Below, one piece after another: positions 34,244 through 42,580 of a stretch of DNA of 64,000 nt. The DNA is from Pseudolactococcus sp041800635 (GTDB lineage: Bacteria; Bacillota; Bacilli; Lactobacillales; Streptococcaceae), in NCBI GenBank assembly GCA_047833645.1, contig CP181259.1:62001-126000 (forward strand), in the 5' to 3' direction. The notes under the pieces were generated by a model, which ran no database searches, had not been told where the DNA came from, and worked only from the letters and a program-made list of their open reading frames with translations. The position numbers and the translations under genes were made by a program. The number at the start of each line of letters is the position of its first letter. Position 1 is the stretch's first letter.

Positions 34244-35320
34244 CAAATTGTAAAATGAAGTTAGCCACCTCAGGGAAAAAATTTTTCCACTAAAAAACAC
34301 CTCAAAGATGCTATGCTGTAATTAAACAGATACCAGTCATAGGAGCTTTGAGATGCAAGAAAATTATACCACAACTTATAACCATTTGTCACTAGCTGAA
34401 CGACAACTTATCGAAAAATGGTTTAAAGAAGGGATGAGTCGACGTCAGATTGCTAAGTTATTAGGTCGTAGCCATCAAACAATCAATAATGAAGTCAAGC
34501 GAGGACAAGTCCAACAAATGGATACCTTTAGAGCGTATCATATCGTCTATAGTAGCGAGTATGCGCATCAACAGTACCATAAGCAACGAAAAAAGTCTAT
34601 TAAAAACACAAAGCTTGATAAGCTGGTATTGGAAAAAATTGTCCATTACATCAAGGCTAAGGTCTCTCCAGAAGTGATCGCTAAAGCTAAATTCAATGGT
34701 CAAATCAGCTACTCAAGCATTTACAACTGGATTTATAATGGCAAATTAGGCTTGAAACGTAAAGATATGCTTTATCCACATAAGACAAAAGTTATCAAGA
34801 CGGTTTCAGCTAATCCTAGAGTTTACGGTAAATCCATTGAAGAACGTCCTGAAGATATAAACAGGCGCAATGAGTTAGGGCATTGGGAAATTGATACTGT
34901 CGTCTTAACAAGGGCTAAAAACAAGGTTTTATTGACTTTGACAGAGCGAAAAAGTCGTTTGGAGATTATCAGAATAATCGCTGATAAATCTTCTGAGGCA
35001 GTTAATTCTGAGCTTAAGGCATTAACTCAAAATTTTCAATTTAAGTCCATTACAGCTGATAATGGTACTGAATTTGCTCGTTTATCTGAGGCAGTTAATT
35101 GTGATATTTACTATGCTCATGCCTATTCTAGTTGGGAAAGAGGAACTAACGAGAATCACAATCGCATGATTCGTAGATTTTTGCCTAAAGGCACAATAAA
35201 AACGACCACGAAAGAGGTCGCTCAAATTGAAATTTGGATGAATAACTATCCAAGAAAAATGTTTAATTACAGCACGCCGATACAGGTTTATCTGGGTGGC
35301 TAACTTGGACTTGCAATTTG
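34244..35320 (+). mobile_element. IS30-family insertion sequence inserted in a terminator
   Basis: Imperfect 26-bp inverted repeats lie at 34244-34269 and 35295-35320 (both contain CAAATTG and AGTTAGCCACC). The 13-bp repeat TTTGTGTTTGATT occurs outside both ends (34229-34241 and 35323-35335). The flanks GCCAAT (34218) and ATTGGC-TTTTTTT (35333) would pair if the element were removed, so it sits in the loop of the preceding gene's terminator. Confidence 0.85.
34353..35303 (+). CDS. IS30-family transposase
   Basis: ATG 34353 after AGGAGCTTTG. The 316 residues open with the IS30 helix-turn-helix (YNHLSLAERQLIEKWFKEGMS, RRQIAKLLGRSHQTINNEVKRG) and carry a DDE domain: HWEIDTVV (Asp), ITADNGTEFA (Asp) and SWERGTNENHNRMIRRF (Glu). 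The end IQVYLGG runs into the right inverted repeat. All catalytic residues are present, so the element is probably active. Confidence 0.92.
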   Translation: MQENYTTTYNHLSLAERQLIEKWFKEGMSRRQIAKLLGRSHQTINNEVKRGQVQQMDTFRAYHIVYSSEYAHQQYHKQRKKSIKNTKLDKLVLEKIVHYIKAKVSPEVIAKAKFNGQISYSSIYNWIYNGKLGLKRKDMLYPHKTKVIKTVSANPRVYGKSIEERPEDINRRNELGHWEIDTVVLTRAKNKVLLTLTERKSRLEIIRIIADKSSEAVNSELKALTQNFQFKSITADNGTEFARLSEAVNCDIYYAHAYSSWERGTNENHNRMIRRFLPKGTIKTTTKEVAQIEIWMNNYPRKMFNYSTPIQVYLGG

Positions 35321-35368
35321 CCTTTGTGTTTGATTGGCTTTTTTTATTATCTAAAGACTGGTGAATTA

Positions 35369-35403
35369 TTGAAAAATTGCGAAAATTACGCTAAAATAGC
35401 AGT
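35369..35403 (+). promoter_or_regulatory. aroE promoter with leaderless spacing
   Basis: TTGAAA (35369-35374), 17-bp spacer, TAAAAT (35392-35397), then six bases to the ATG at 35404. No ribosome site is present. Transcription should start at the A of the start codon. Confidence 0.7.
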
Positions 35404-36222
35404 ATGGAAATTAATGGTTACACGAAACTCGCAGCAGTGGTTGCGAACCCAATCAAGCACTCTCTGTCACCTTTTATACATAATTTGGCTTTTGACCATG
35501 TCGGTGAAAATGGTGTCTATCTTGCTTTTGAAACACCAGAAGCTGATTTAGGCTCTGTCATTGAAAGTATCAAGACACTTGACATGTACGGTGTCAACTT
35601 ATCCATGCCCTACAAAGAAGCAGCCGTGCCCTATATGGATGAACTATCTGAAGTAGCCAAACTGACAGGCGCCATCAATACGATTGTCAATCGAGATGGC
35701 AAGCTTTTCGGCACATCAACGGATGGTGCAGGTTTCTTTAAGTCCCTGAAACACTTTAAGGTTAAAGGCAGTGCAATCACCGTTATTGGTGCTGGTGGTG
35801 CAGCAAGGTCGATTATTGCGGAGGCAGCGGTACAAGGTGCAGGTCAAATCACTGTTTATAACAGAACCTACAAACCTGAATTGTTTGCTGACTATCCAGG
35901 AAACATTGTGTTCAAACCTTTGTCAGATTTAACAGAATTGATCGGTGATTTGCTAGTGAATACAACTAGTCTTGGCATGGATGGTGTGAGTCTTCCTATC
36001 GCAATGGCCTTACAATTGCCCAAGGACATGCTAGTGGCTGACGTGATCTACCAGCCAATTGAGACGCCCCTACTGGCCTATGCCAAGGCTCAAGGTAATC
36101 CAACTGTTAATGGTTTAGGTATGCTCTTATATCAGGCAGCTGAAAGTTTTAAACTCTGGACTGGCCATGAGATGCCAACAGATATCATTCTAAAAAAATT
36201 GGAAGAAAAAATATATGGTTAA
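35404..36222 (+). CDS. aroE: Shikimate dehydrogenase
   Basis: Reduces 3-dehydroshikimate to shikimate with NADPH. The 272 residues show NPIKHSLSPFIHNLAF (shikimate-binding Ser pair), NLSMPYKEAA (catalytic Lys), NTIVNRDGKLFGTSTDGAGF and the nucleotide motif VIGAGGAARSII (about 125-136), then VNGLGMLLYQAAESFKLWTG at the end. First gene of aroE-DUF1643-aroB, whose frames overlap. Probably transcribed leaderless. Confidence 0.93.
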   Translation: MEINGYTKLAAVVANPIKHSLSPFIHNLAFDHVGENGVYLAFETPEADLGSVIESIKTLDMYGVNLSMPYKEAAVPYMDELSEVAKLTGAINTIVNRDGKLFGTSTDGAGFFKSLKHFKVKGSAITVIGAGGAARSIIAEAAVQGAGQITVYNRTYKPELFADYPGNIVFKPLSDLTELIGDLLVNTTSLGMDGVSLPIAMALQLPKDMLVADVIYQPIETPLLAYAKAQGNPTVNGLGMLLYQAAESFKLWTGHEMPTDIILKKLEEKIYG

Positions 36223-36748
36223 GTCAAAAGTCACAACAATTGTTGTCAACTATCCAGAAAATCAAGCACCGACGTGGGTCGAACCCAGAGATTATAAACC
36301 CTATCGTTTCGGCTTAGGGAAGTTGTCGAAAAATCCTCTTGTTGCTATTTGCATGAACCCTTCAGCGGCGCGAGATCAAACGAGCGACCGAACAGTTAAT
36401 CGCGTAATTTCGGCCAGTCAAAAGCTAGGATATGATGGCTGGGTGGTTTTTAACACTTATCCAGAGCGGGCGACGGATGCGGTGAATATGGACGCGTATG
36501 ATGTGGCCTTGTCGCAGGAAAATGTCAAGGTGATCCGAGATTTTTTGGTTGAAAATGGGATCACAGAAGTTTGGGGTGCATGGGGTGATCTCAAGTATGA
36601 GGCGCTCAAGCAAGGGCGTGATGCGATTCTTGAGGTCTTAACTGAGCAAGGTATTAAGGTCTTTCATTTTGCGCCACCGACAAAGGCGGGTAATCCGCGT
36701 CATCCCCTCTATCTGAAAGTTGAAGCTGAAAGGAAACGCTATCTATGA
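36215..36748 (+). CDS. DUF1643-domain protein in the aro operon
   Basis: ATG 36215 overlaps the aroE stop by 8 nt. The 177 residues match DUF1643: YRFGLGKL, VAICMNPSAARDQTSDRTVNRVI, GWVVFNTYPERATD, WGAWGDLKYEALKQGRD and FHFAPPTKAGNPRHPLYL. No activity is established for this family. It overlaps aroB by 4 nt, so the three proteins are made together and it may act in or beside the pathway. Confidence 0.85.
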   Translation: MVKSKVTTIVVNYPENQAPTWVEPRDYKPYRFGLGKLSKNPLVAICMNPSAARDQTSDRTVNRVISASQKLGYDGWVVFNTYPERATDAVNMDAYDVALSQENVKVIRDFLVENGITEVWGAWGDLKYEALKQGRDAILEVLTEQGIKVFHFAPPTKAGNPRHPLYLKVEAERKRYL

Positions 36749-37812
36749 AAACATTACATGTGAATTTACCTGACCATCCTTATGATTTGATCGTTGAGCG
36801 TGGGTGTTTACCAAAATCTGGTCAATGGGCAGCAGATCTCTGGCAACCGCAAAAAGTAGTCATTATTACTGACAACCATGTCGGAAAATTATACGGTGAG
36901 ACGGTTAAGCTGTCTTTAGAAGCAGCTGGTTTTGAAGTGGCAGTTTTTGATTTCCTAGAAGGTGAAGCATCTAAAAACTTGACGACGGTCGATCGCGCTT
37001 ACCAGTTTCTTGCAGACTTTGGCATGACGCGATCAGATGGTGTCGTTGCACTAGGAGGCGGTGTTGTTGGGGACTTGGCAGGGTTTGTGGCGTCAACTTA
37101 TATGCGCGGCATACATTTCTTGCAAATCCCGACCAGTTTAACTGCTCAAGTGGATTCATCAGTCGGTGGAAAAACAGGAGTCAATACGGCCTATGCTAAA
37201 AATATGGTTGGGACTTTCACCCAACCTGACGGTGTTTTGATTGATCCAAATTGTTTGGCGACGCTTGGTAAACGTGAACTATATGAGGGCATGGGCGAGG
37301 TCATAAAATGTGGCTTGATTGCGGATGCTGAACTTTGGGATATTTTACAAGGTATGACGGGTGATGTTGATAATCTTTTAGACAATGCTGAAGCCTTGAT
37401 TTACCATTCGTGTGATGTCAAACGAAAAGTTGTCGTGGAAGATGAGTTGGATAATGGCACACGACTTTACCTCAATTTTGGGCATACCATTGGGCATGCA
37501 GTGGAAGCTACAGCTGGTTATGGCAAGGTTATGCATGGTGAAGGCGTTGCAATCGGCATGATTCAAATCACCAAAGTCGCTGAGGATAAAGGCTTAGTTG
37601 AAGCAGGCTTGACTGAAAAGATTCGGGAGATGGTCTTGAAGTTCCATCTCCCGACAACCTTTGAAGATTGGGATGTAGTGCGTCTGGCTAAAGCTATTAC
37701 TTTAGATAAAAAAGCGCGTGGCGCAATGGTTAAAACTGTTTTAGTGCCGAAAGTTGGGGAAGCTTTCATTAATGAAATTGCTATGGCAGATGTACTTGAA
37801 TGGTTAAAGTGA
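36745..37812 (+). CDS. aroB: 3-dehydroquinate synthase
   Basis: Converts DAHP to 3-dehydroquinate using NAD and a divalent metal. The 355 residues contain GGGVVGDLAGFVASTYMRG (NAD loop), IPTSLTAQVDSSVGGKTGVN, the substrate Lys in YEGMGEVIKCG and the metal histidines in NFGHTIGHAVEA and MHGEGVAIGM. ATG 36745 after GAAAGGAAACG, sharing bases with the previous stop. Confidence 0.95.
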   Translation: MKTLHVNLPDHPYDLIVERGCLPKSGQWAADLWQPQKVVIITDNHVGKLYGETVKLSLEAAGFEVAVFDFLEGEASKNLTTVDRAYQFLADFGMTRSDGVVALGGGVVGDLAGFVASTYMRGIHFLQIPTSLTAQVDSSVGGKTGVNTAYAKNMVGTFTQPDGVLIDPNCLATLGKRELYEGMGEVIKCGLIADAELWDILQGMTGDVDNLLDNAEALIYHSCDVKRKVVVEDELDNGTRLYLNFGHTIGHAVEATAGYGKVMHGEGVAIGMIQITKVAEDKGLVEAGLTEKIREMVLKFHLPTTFEDWDVVRLAKAITLDKKARGAMVKTVLVPKVGEAFINEIAMADVLEWLK

Positions 37813-37870
37813 TATCATAACAAATATTAAGAGGCAAGGGGGGACGCTAGGAAGTATCGGAAGGAAAGAT

Positions 37871-39874
37871 ATGGAAAAAACATATACGAGATTTGAGCAC
37901 TATAGTGGCGATAGAACTTATCAGAATGAGCAATTAGTTGAACAAGCACTCGCAAATTCTGATTTTGATCAAGCTGCTACTCAGGGAAAAGGCTTTTGTC
38001 GATTGTTAGACAAGGCATATATTTTTCAAGATGAAAAACTATCTGAGTATTCTATTGTCATCTACACTTTAGATGAACCTGGTTTATTAGATAGCGCTGC
38101 GAAGCGTGAATATGTCTTATCTGAACATGATGAGATGATCATACATCGGATGGCTGTTGTGCGAAATGGTCAGTATCTTGATAAGGCTGATGATGTCCAG
38201 ATACGTATTTTGGATCATGAGGAACAAGGTGGACGGGGTTTTTTAACCAATCGTAAAAAACTGTCACTCATCATTAAGGATTTACACTTGCAAGATATTT
38301 TGATTTTTGAAAATACCTTAGTTTCTCATGCGCCTCAAGCTGGGTTGAAACGTGATTTTAAGCATGTCTATCAAGAATTTCCTGATCCTTTTTGGTTTTA
38401 TGATCGATATGTTTTGCGTACTGTCAATCAAACCTCTCAAGTGATGACTTATAAATCGTGTTTTTTCAGAGATGCGCAGCATCAGGTGATTGATCCGATT
38501 GCAATTGATTTACCAATCGGTGAATCGTATGTGTTTGAAGCAGACAATTTTACCACGGATTATGATCCGAAGTTAGAGGTACGACCCTTCATTGATTTTG
38601 CGACGAAGGCAAGCTATAGCAAGGTTTCAGATGCGGCCTATCAAATCTATGAAAAAGTAATCAGTCAAAATAGCACTTGGTTAGAAACGAGTGCCCCCGA
38701 CTTGTTGGTAGAATTGGCGCAACATGAAACACTAGACGAGAAAATTCGGTTTGTCATCGAATTTGTTCAAAACAGCATTTACTATGTCTACGATGCAGAG
38801 ATCATGGATGGTCATGAACCACAAGAACCCCAGATCACCTATGAAAGCAAGCAAGGTGATTGTAAAGCGAAAACTGTTTTACTTAAAAGTTTGTTGGACT
38901 ATCTTGATATTGCGTCTACTTGTGTGCTTGTTAATTATGAAGCAGATTACTTCATCCCCTTTTACTGTCCATCACCATCTAATTTTAATCATGTCATTTT
39001 AAAAATCGCCTATCAAGGTAGACACTATTTTGTAGATGCGACATCGCGTAATCAATTTGGTTTCTTGCAGTATCGTTCAGTACCTGAGTTCATGTATTAT
39101 TTACCGATTGAGCCCCAAGCTGACTTGCAATTTCGTGAGCCATTTTGGCATCAAAATTATCTGGTTGAAGAAACTGTTACTTGTATGGTGACAGAAGGTG
39201 TGGGACAGATAGATCATACGCTCTTACTTCGCGGGCAAAATGCGGATGCCATTCGTCAAATGTTTAAAAACGAAAGTGAAACCTATCTTTTTAACTGTTA
39301 TACGACCTCTCTTTATTATAATATGTGTCTGACGGATAACTTTAGTGAAAAAGAACTTTCCGAGTATTTCACAGATAGTAAGATTGCTATCGTTTCGGAT
39401 AATCAAGACCTAAATGAGTTACAAATTCAACATGACGTAACACTTTTAAAACCGTACACAGTCCGGATTGGCAAAAAAGAGTATCTGAATTACTGGGACA
39501 GGACTTACCTAGATGATAAGGCACGTGATTTTAATTCAAGAGATTTGCCATTTTGGTTATCCCATGCGCGTGAGAAATTAACGTTTGAACTGAGGACAGA
39601 TCGGAAAATTAATGATAAAGAGAAAGTCACACTGCAGGAATGCAAGATTGATAGTGATTTCTTATGTTACCAAACGACAAAAGCAGTCGATAAGCACGGT
39701 GCAAGGATGACTATTGATTACAGTGTCAAAACAAATGCAGCGATTAAGGGAGAAGAGCTAGCAAATTACTTGTCATCAGATAAAAAAATAAGAGATAATA
39801 ATTTCGGCATGACGATTGATTTATTTGAACAAGGATTTTTTGACAAGCTTAAAAAATCATTTGTAAAAAAATAA
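37871..39874 (+). CDS. DUF3857 / transglutaminase-like domain protein
   Basis: ATG 37871 after GGAAGGAAAGAT. The 667 residues have no signal peptide or membrane helix. A beta-rich DUF3857-like N-terminal half (about 1-260) precedes a transglutaminase-like core with QGDCKAKTVLLKSLLDYL (Cys), NFNHVILKI (His) and YFVDATSRNQFG (Asp), so the catalytic triad is complete. The C-terminal third is again beta-rich. In Bacteroidetes such proteins are exported; here it appears cytosolic, which is unusual. It stands between aroB and the flavodiiron gene. Function unknown. Confidence 0.7.
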   Translation: MEKTYTRFEHYSGDRTYQNEQLVEQALANSDFDQAATQGKGFCRLLDKAYIFQDEKLSEYSIVIYTLDEPGLLDSAAKREYVLSEHDEMIIHRMAVVRNGQYLDKADDVQIRILDHEEQGGRGFLTNRKKLSLIIKDLHLQDILIFENTLVSHAPQAGLKRDFKHVYQEFPDPFWFYDRYVLRTVNQTSQVMTYKSCFFRDAQHQVIDPIAIDLPIGESYVFEADNFTTDYDPKLEVRPFIDFATKASYSKVSDAAYQIYEKVISQNSTWLETSAPDLLVELAQHETLDEKIRFVIEFVQNSIYYVYDAEIMDGHEPQEPQITYESKQGDCKAKTVLLKSLLDYLDIASTCVLVNYEADYFIPFYCPSPSNFNHVILKIAYQGRHYFVDATSRNQFGFLQYRSVPEFMYYLPIEPQADLQFREPFWHQNYLVEETVTCMVTEGVGQIDHTLLLRGQNADAIRQMFKNESETYLFNCYTTSLYYNMCLTDNFSEKELSEYFTDSKIAIVSDNQDLNELQIQHDVTLLKPYTVRIGKKEYLNYWDRTYLDDKARDFNSRDLPFWLSHAREKLTFELRTDRKINDKEKVTLQECKIDSDFLCYQTTKAVDKHGARMTIDYSVKTNAAIKGEELANYLSSDKKIRDNNFGMTIDLFEQGFFDKLKKSFVKK

Positions 39875-40195
39875 TTATAGGGTTACTAGGAGAAATTCGG
39901 GTAAGTTTTTATTAACTAAATGACAGAAAGAAACTTGAGTTTAGAAAAAAAGGGGGTTAAACTATTTTTAAATTAAGATAGATTAGAACAAACCTTATTT
40001 TGGGATTCAAATAAGGTTTGGACACAACACTTAAGGTTAGTAACCCCTTAAGTGTTGTTTTTTCTTGCAATCAAATCATTTTGACCTGAGTCATTCTGCA
40101 TTATTTTCTGACTTTCTTATGATTGAGATGTGTTTAAGGTGAAGAGATTTAAATACTTTTTACATCTTTTACTATTATTTTTTTTATAAATGGGC
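39875..40195. other. Gene-free stretch with tandem hairpins
   Basis: Two strong hairpins lie at 39989-40020 (12-bp stem) and 40024-40058 (13-bp stem, followed by six T). The second is a terminator for the upstream gene; the first may be a second stem of a tandem terminator or an attenuator. The rest is AT-rich and holds nothing else I recognise before the promoter at 40196. Confidence 0.6.
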
Positions 40196-40226
40196 TATAA
40201 TATAAGAGTAAATGAAAACGTTTACT
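40196..40226 (+). promoter_or_regulatory. -10 element and cre-like site of the flavodiiron gene
   Basis: TATAAT (40196-40201) is followed by TGAAAACGTTTACT (40213-40226), which matches the CcpA site TGWNANCGNTNWCA except for the last base. A cre site over the transcription start predicts carbon repression. Confidence 0.55.
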
Positions 40227-40277
40227 TTTCAACGCGTTATGTATTGAATTGATATAACTTAATTTGAGGAGGCTTTT

Positions 40278-41492
40278 ATGCAAAACACAGTTCAAGTCAA
40301 ACATGATATTTATTGGGTGGGTGGTAATGACCGTCGGGTCAATCGGTTTGAAAATCTTTTTCCTTTAACTCATGGGATGTCTTATAATTCCTATGTCATT
40401 CTAGACGAAAAAACGGTCTTAACAGATACTGTAGATCGCTCGATTAGTGTCCTGTTTATGGAAAATGTCGAAGCTGCTTTAGATGGCAGAAAACTAGATT
40501 ATTTGGTCATTCATCACATGGAACCTGACCATTGTGCTAATATAGAAGCAATCGTCCAAGCCTATCCTGATGTCCAATTAGTTGGTAACCGTAATACTTA
40601 TAAATTTTTGACACAATTTTATCCTGCTTATGCTTTTGATAACTTTATAACAGTTAAAGAAGGTGAAGAATTAAACATCGGCAAAAGGACATTGCGATTT
40701 TACATGACACCAAATGTGCATTGGCCTGAAGTCATGATGTCCTATGAAGTGAGCGAAGGACTGCTATTTTCTGCGGATGCTTTTGGCTCTTTTGCAACGA
40801 TTGATGGGAATCTTTTTTCAGATGAGATTTATTTCCCAGAGGGCATTATTGATGAGTCACGACGTTATTATGTCAATATCGTTGGCAAATTTGGTAGTCA
40901 TGTTTTAAAAGCATTTAAAAAGTTTAGCGACCTCAATATTACCACGATTTTGCCATTACACGGACCTATCTACAGAACTCCTGAGCACATTGGCATCATT
41001 TTAGGAGCTTATCAAAACTGGGCAAGCTATGACTTTGATAAAAAGAGCGCCTTGATTCTTTACGCTTCAATGTATGGCAATACTGAAAATGCAGTTGATA
41101 TTTTAGCGAGTCAATTAGCTCAAAATGGTGTAAAAGAAATTAAAGTTTATGATATTTCTGATACTGATCCATCCTATCTGATTGCCGAAATGTGGCAATA
41201 CAGTAACATCGTTTTTGCTTCACCTAATTATAATGGCGATCTTTTCTACAAGATGGATGCCTTAATGCGAGAAGCACTCCGCTTAAATCTTAAAAATAAA
41301 AAAGTAAGCTTTATCTCAAACGCAACATGGGGAGGCATGGCACTCAAAACCATGCAACAACATTTTGAAGATGAAAAACGCTTTACCCAAGTTGGAACAC
41401 CTGTGGCAATCCCATCTGCCGTAAATGAAGAGACAGTTGCAGGCTTAGCAACGCTAGCTAAAGATATTTCAGAGTCTTTGGTTGATGATTGA
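40278..41492 (+). CDS. Flavodiiron protein (FprA-type A flavoprotein)
   Basis: ATG 40278 after GAGGAGG. The 404 residues join a metallo-beta-lactamase-like diiron domain (HHMEPDHCANIE with the HxExD ligands, VHWPEVMMSY, SADAFGSFA, LPLHGPIYR) to a flavodoxin domain (about 255-400; ILYASMYGNTENAVD binds FMN, FASPNYNG). Such proteins reduce O2 to water or NO to N2O, taking electrons from a reductase such as the one at 33234. It is alone in its transcript and possibly under catabolite control. Confidence 0.92.
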   Translation: MQNTVQVKHDIYWVGGNDRRVNRFENLFPLTHGMSYNSYVILDEKTVLTDTVDRSISVLFMENVEAALDGRKLDYLVIHHMEPDHCANIEAIVQAYPDVQLVGNRNTYKFLTQFYPAYAFDNFITVKEGEELNIGKRTLRFYMTPNVHWPEVMMSYEVSEGLLFSADAFGSFATIDGNLFSDEIYFPEGIIDESRRYYVNIVGKFGSHVLKAFKKFSDLNITTILPLHGPIYRTPEHIGIILGAYQNWASYDFDKKSALILYASMYGNTENAVDILASQLAQNGVKEIKVYDISDTDPSYLIAEMWQYSNIVFASPNYNGDLFYKMDALMREALRLNLKNKKVSFISNATWGGMALKTMQQHFEDEKRFTQVGTPVAIPSAVNEETVAGLATLAKDISESLVDD

Positions 41493-41532
41493 TTATTTTG
41501 CGTTTTCATGATGGCTTTACAACAAACGATTG

Positions 41533-41800
41533 GAGACTGGGATAAAAGTCCTCAGTCATTAAAAGAGAAAAGCAAACTAGGCAATTTTGATTTCATTTCC
41601 TAGTCTGTTTTTCTCTTTTTCCGTACGATTTCGCAGAAAGTGTACAAGTTTATCAAAAAATTCCAGTTTTGGTGTTTTATGAGGGTCATTCTCTCTGCTT
41701 AACCAGTCATGAAAAGCAACACAAAAAAGTCAATAAACGATTCCGATCAATCTCTGAAAGGGTTCATCGCCTATTTTTAGAGGACTTTTGTCCCAAGCTT
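41533..41800. mobile_element. MITE-like non-coding element, copy 2 (IS1182-type ends)
   Basis: The ends GAGACTGGGATAAAAGTCC (from 41533) and GGACTTTTGTCCCAAGCTT (to 41800) are inverted repeats of each other and match the IS terminus at 286-304. Just inside the left end AGAGAAAAGCAAACTAGG forms a hairpin with CCTAGTCTGTTTTTCTCT, like the IS terminator hairpin. The open frame across 41669-41917 runs out of the element and is not a gene. Confidence 0.6.
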
Positions 41801-41807
41801 TTTTTAA

Positions 41808-41872
41808 TCTCAAAATCAGCCATATTGGTTAAGAAACTAGCCTTTAAGGCATTCTTTGTTATTGAAAACTGT
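41808..41872. repeat. Direct repeat flanking the RelBE module, left copy
   Basis: About 65 bp with CTCAAAATCAG, CTAGCCTTTAAGGC and TTTGTTAT, roughly 85% identical to 42486-42549. The right copy is the aroC promoter region, so this one looks like a duplicate. Confidence 0.65.
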
Positions 41873-41880
41873 AATTTCAA

Positions 41881-41932
41881 GAACTCAATTGAGTTCAAAT
41901 CTCTTGAACTCAATTGAGTTCTATGTTATAAT
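41881..41932 (+). promoter_or_regulatory. Twin 16-bp palindromic operators and promoter of the RelBE-type module
   Basis: GAACTCAATTGAGTTC occurs twice (41881-41896 and 41906-41921), 25 bp centre to centre. The second overlaps the -35 box TTGAAC (41904-41909); after a 17-bp spacer comes TATAAT (41927-41932). This is a clear autorepression layout for the antitoxin. Confidence 0.8.
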
Positions 41933-41961
41933 GAATTATAGAATAAGATTGGAGAAAACAG

Positions 41962-42177
41962 ATGACAACTGCAACTATGCGTTTTGATGATGATATCTAT
42001 TCTCAAATTAAAGAGCTAGCGGAATTTCATGGGCTAACACCAACGACATTTATGAAAAATGCTATTCTTGAGCAACTTGAAGATGAGTTAGACTATCAAG
42101 AGGGTATTAAAGCTTTGTCTGAAAGTAATGGCAAGACCGTTTCACGTGAAAAAATGATGGAACGGTTAGGTATGTAA
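41962..42177 (+). CDS. RelB-type ribbon-helix-helix antitoxin
   Basis: ATG 41962 after TTGGAG. The 71 residues start with an RHH fold (TATMRFDDDIYSQIKELAEFHG, LTPTTFMKNAILEQLEDE) and continue with an acidic toxin-binding tail. The RHH strand should bind the twin palindromes upstream. TAA shares its last A with the toxin ATG. Confidence 0.85.
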   Translation: MTTATMRFDDDIYSQIKELAEFHGLTPTTFMKNAILEQLEDELDYQEGIKALSESNGKTVSREKMMERLGM

Positions 42178-42455
42178 TGACACAGTTTGATTGGGAATTT
42201 GATGAAAAAGCTGCAAAAAAGTTTCAAAAACTTGATCTGACGGTTCAACGTAGAATTGTGTCTTGGCTTAACAAGAATATCACTAATGTGACGGACCCGA
42301 GATTACTAGGTAAAGCATTGGAAGGTAATTTTCAGACACTTTGGCGATATCGAGTTGGTAAATATCGCATTATTGCTGATATTAGAGATGATGAATTTCT
42401 CGTTTTAGTAATCAAGGCTGGGAAGAGAAACGATGTATATCAAAGAAGAAAGTAA
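42177..42455 (+). CDS. RelE-family toxin
   Basis: 92 residues with the RelE fold: DWEFDEKAAKKFQKLDLTVQRRI, DPRLLGKALEGNFQTLWRYRVGKYRIIADI and VLVIKAGKRNDVY with the basic C-terminus KR..YQRRK. Relatives cut mRNA on the ribosome. Translation is coupled to the antitoxin by the TAATG overlap, and a strong terminator follows. Confidence 0.9.
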   Translation: MTQFDWEFDEKAAKKFQKLDLTVQRRIVSWLNKNITNVTDPRLLGKALEGNFQTLWRYRVGKYRIIADIRDDEFLVLVIKAGKRNDVYQRRK

Positions 42456-42463
42456 TAGTTCAA

Positions 42464-42487
42464 GACAATCCTAGGATTGTCTTTTTT
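42464..42487 (+). terminator. Terminator of the RelBE-type module
   Basis: GACAATCCTAGGATTGTC is a perfect 18-bp palindrome followed directly by TTTTTT. It ends where the right flanking repeat begins. Confidence 0.85.
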
Positions 42488-42549
42488 CATCTCAAAATCA
42501 GTCATGTCGGCTAAGAAGCTAGCCTTTAAGGCGTTTTTTTGTTATAATT
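42486..42549. repeat. Direct repeat flanking the RelBE module, right copy (aroC promoter region)
   Basis: Partner of 41808-41872. It holds the short dyad GCCTTTAAGGC with a T-run and then GTTATAAT, the -10 box of aroC. Confidence 0.65.
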
Positions 42550-42580
42550 GTAGTAATATTGCGAAAATTGGAGAACGATG

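Noticed and set aside
41669..41917. 82-codon frame over the MITE-like element
   Set aside because: It crosses the element end and the direct repeat, has no ribosome site and no protein character.
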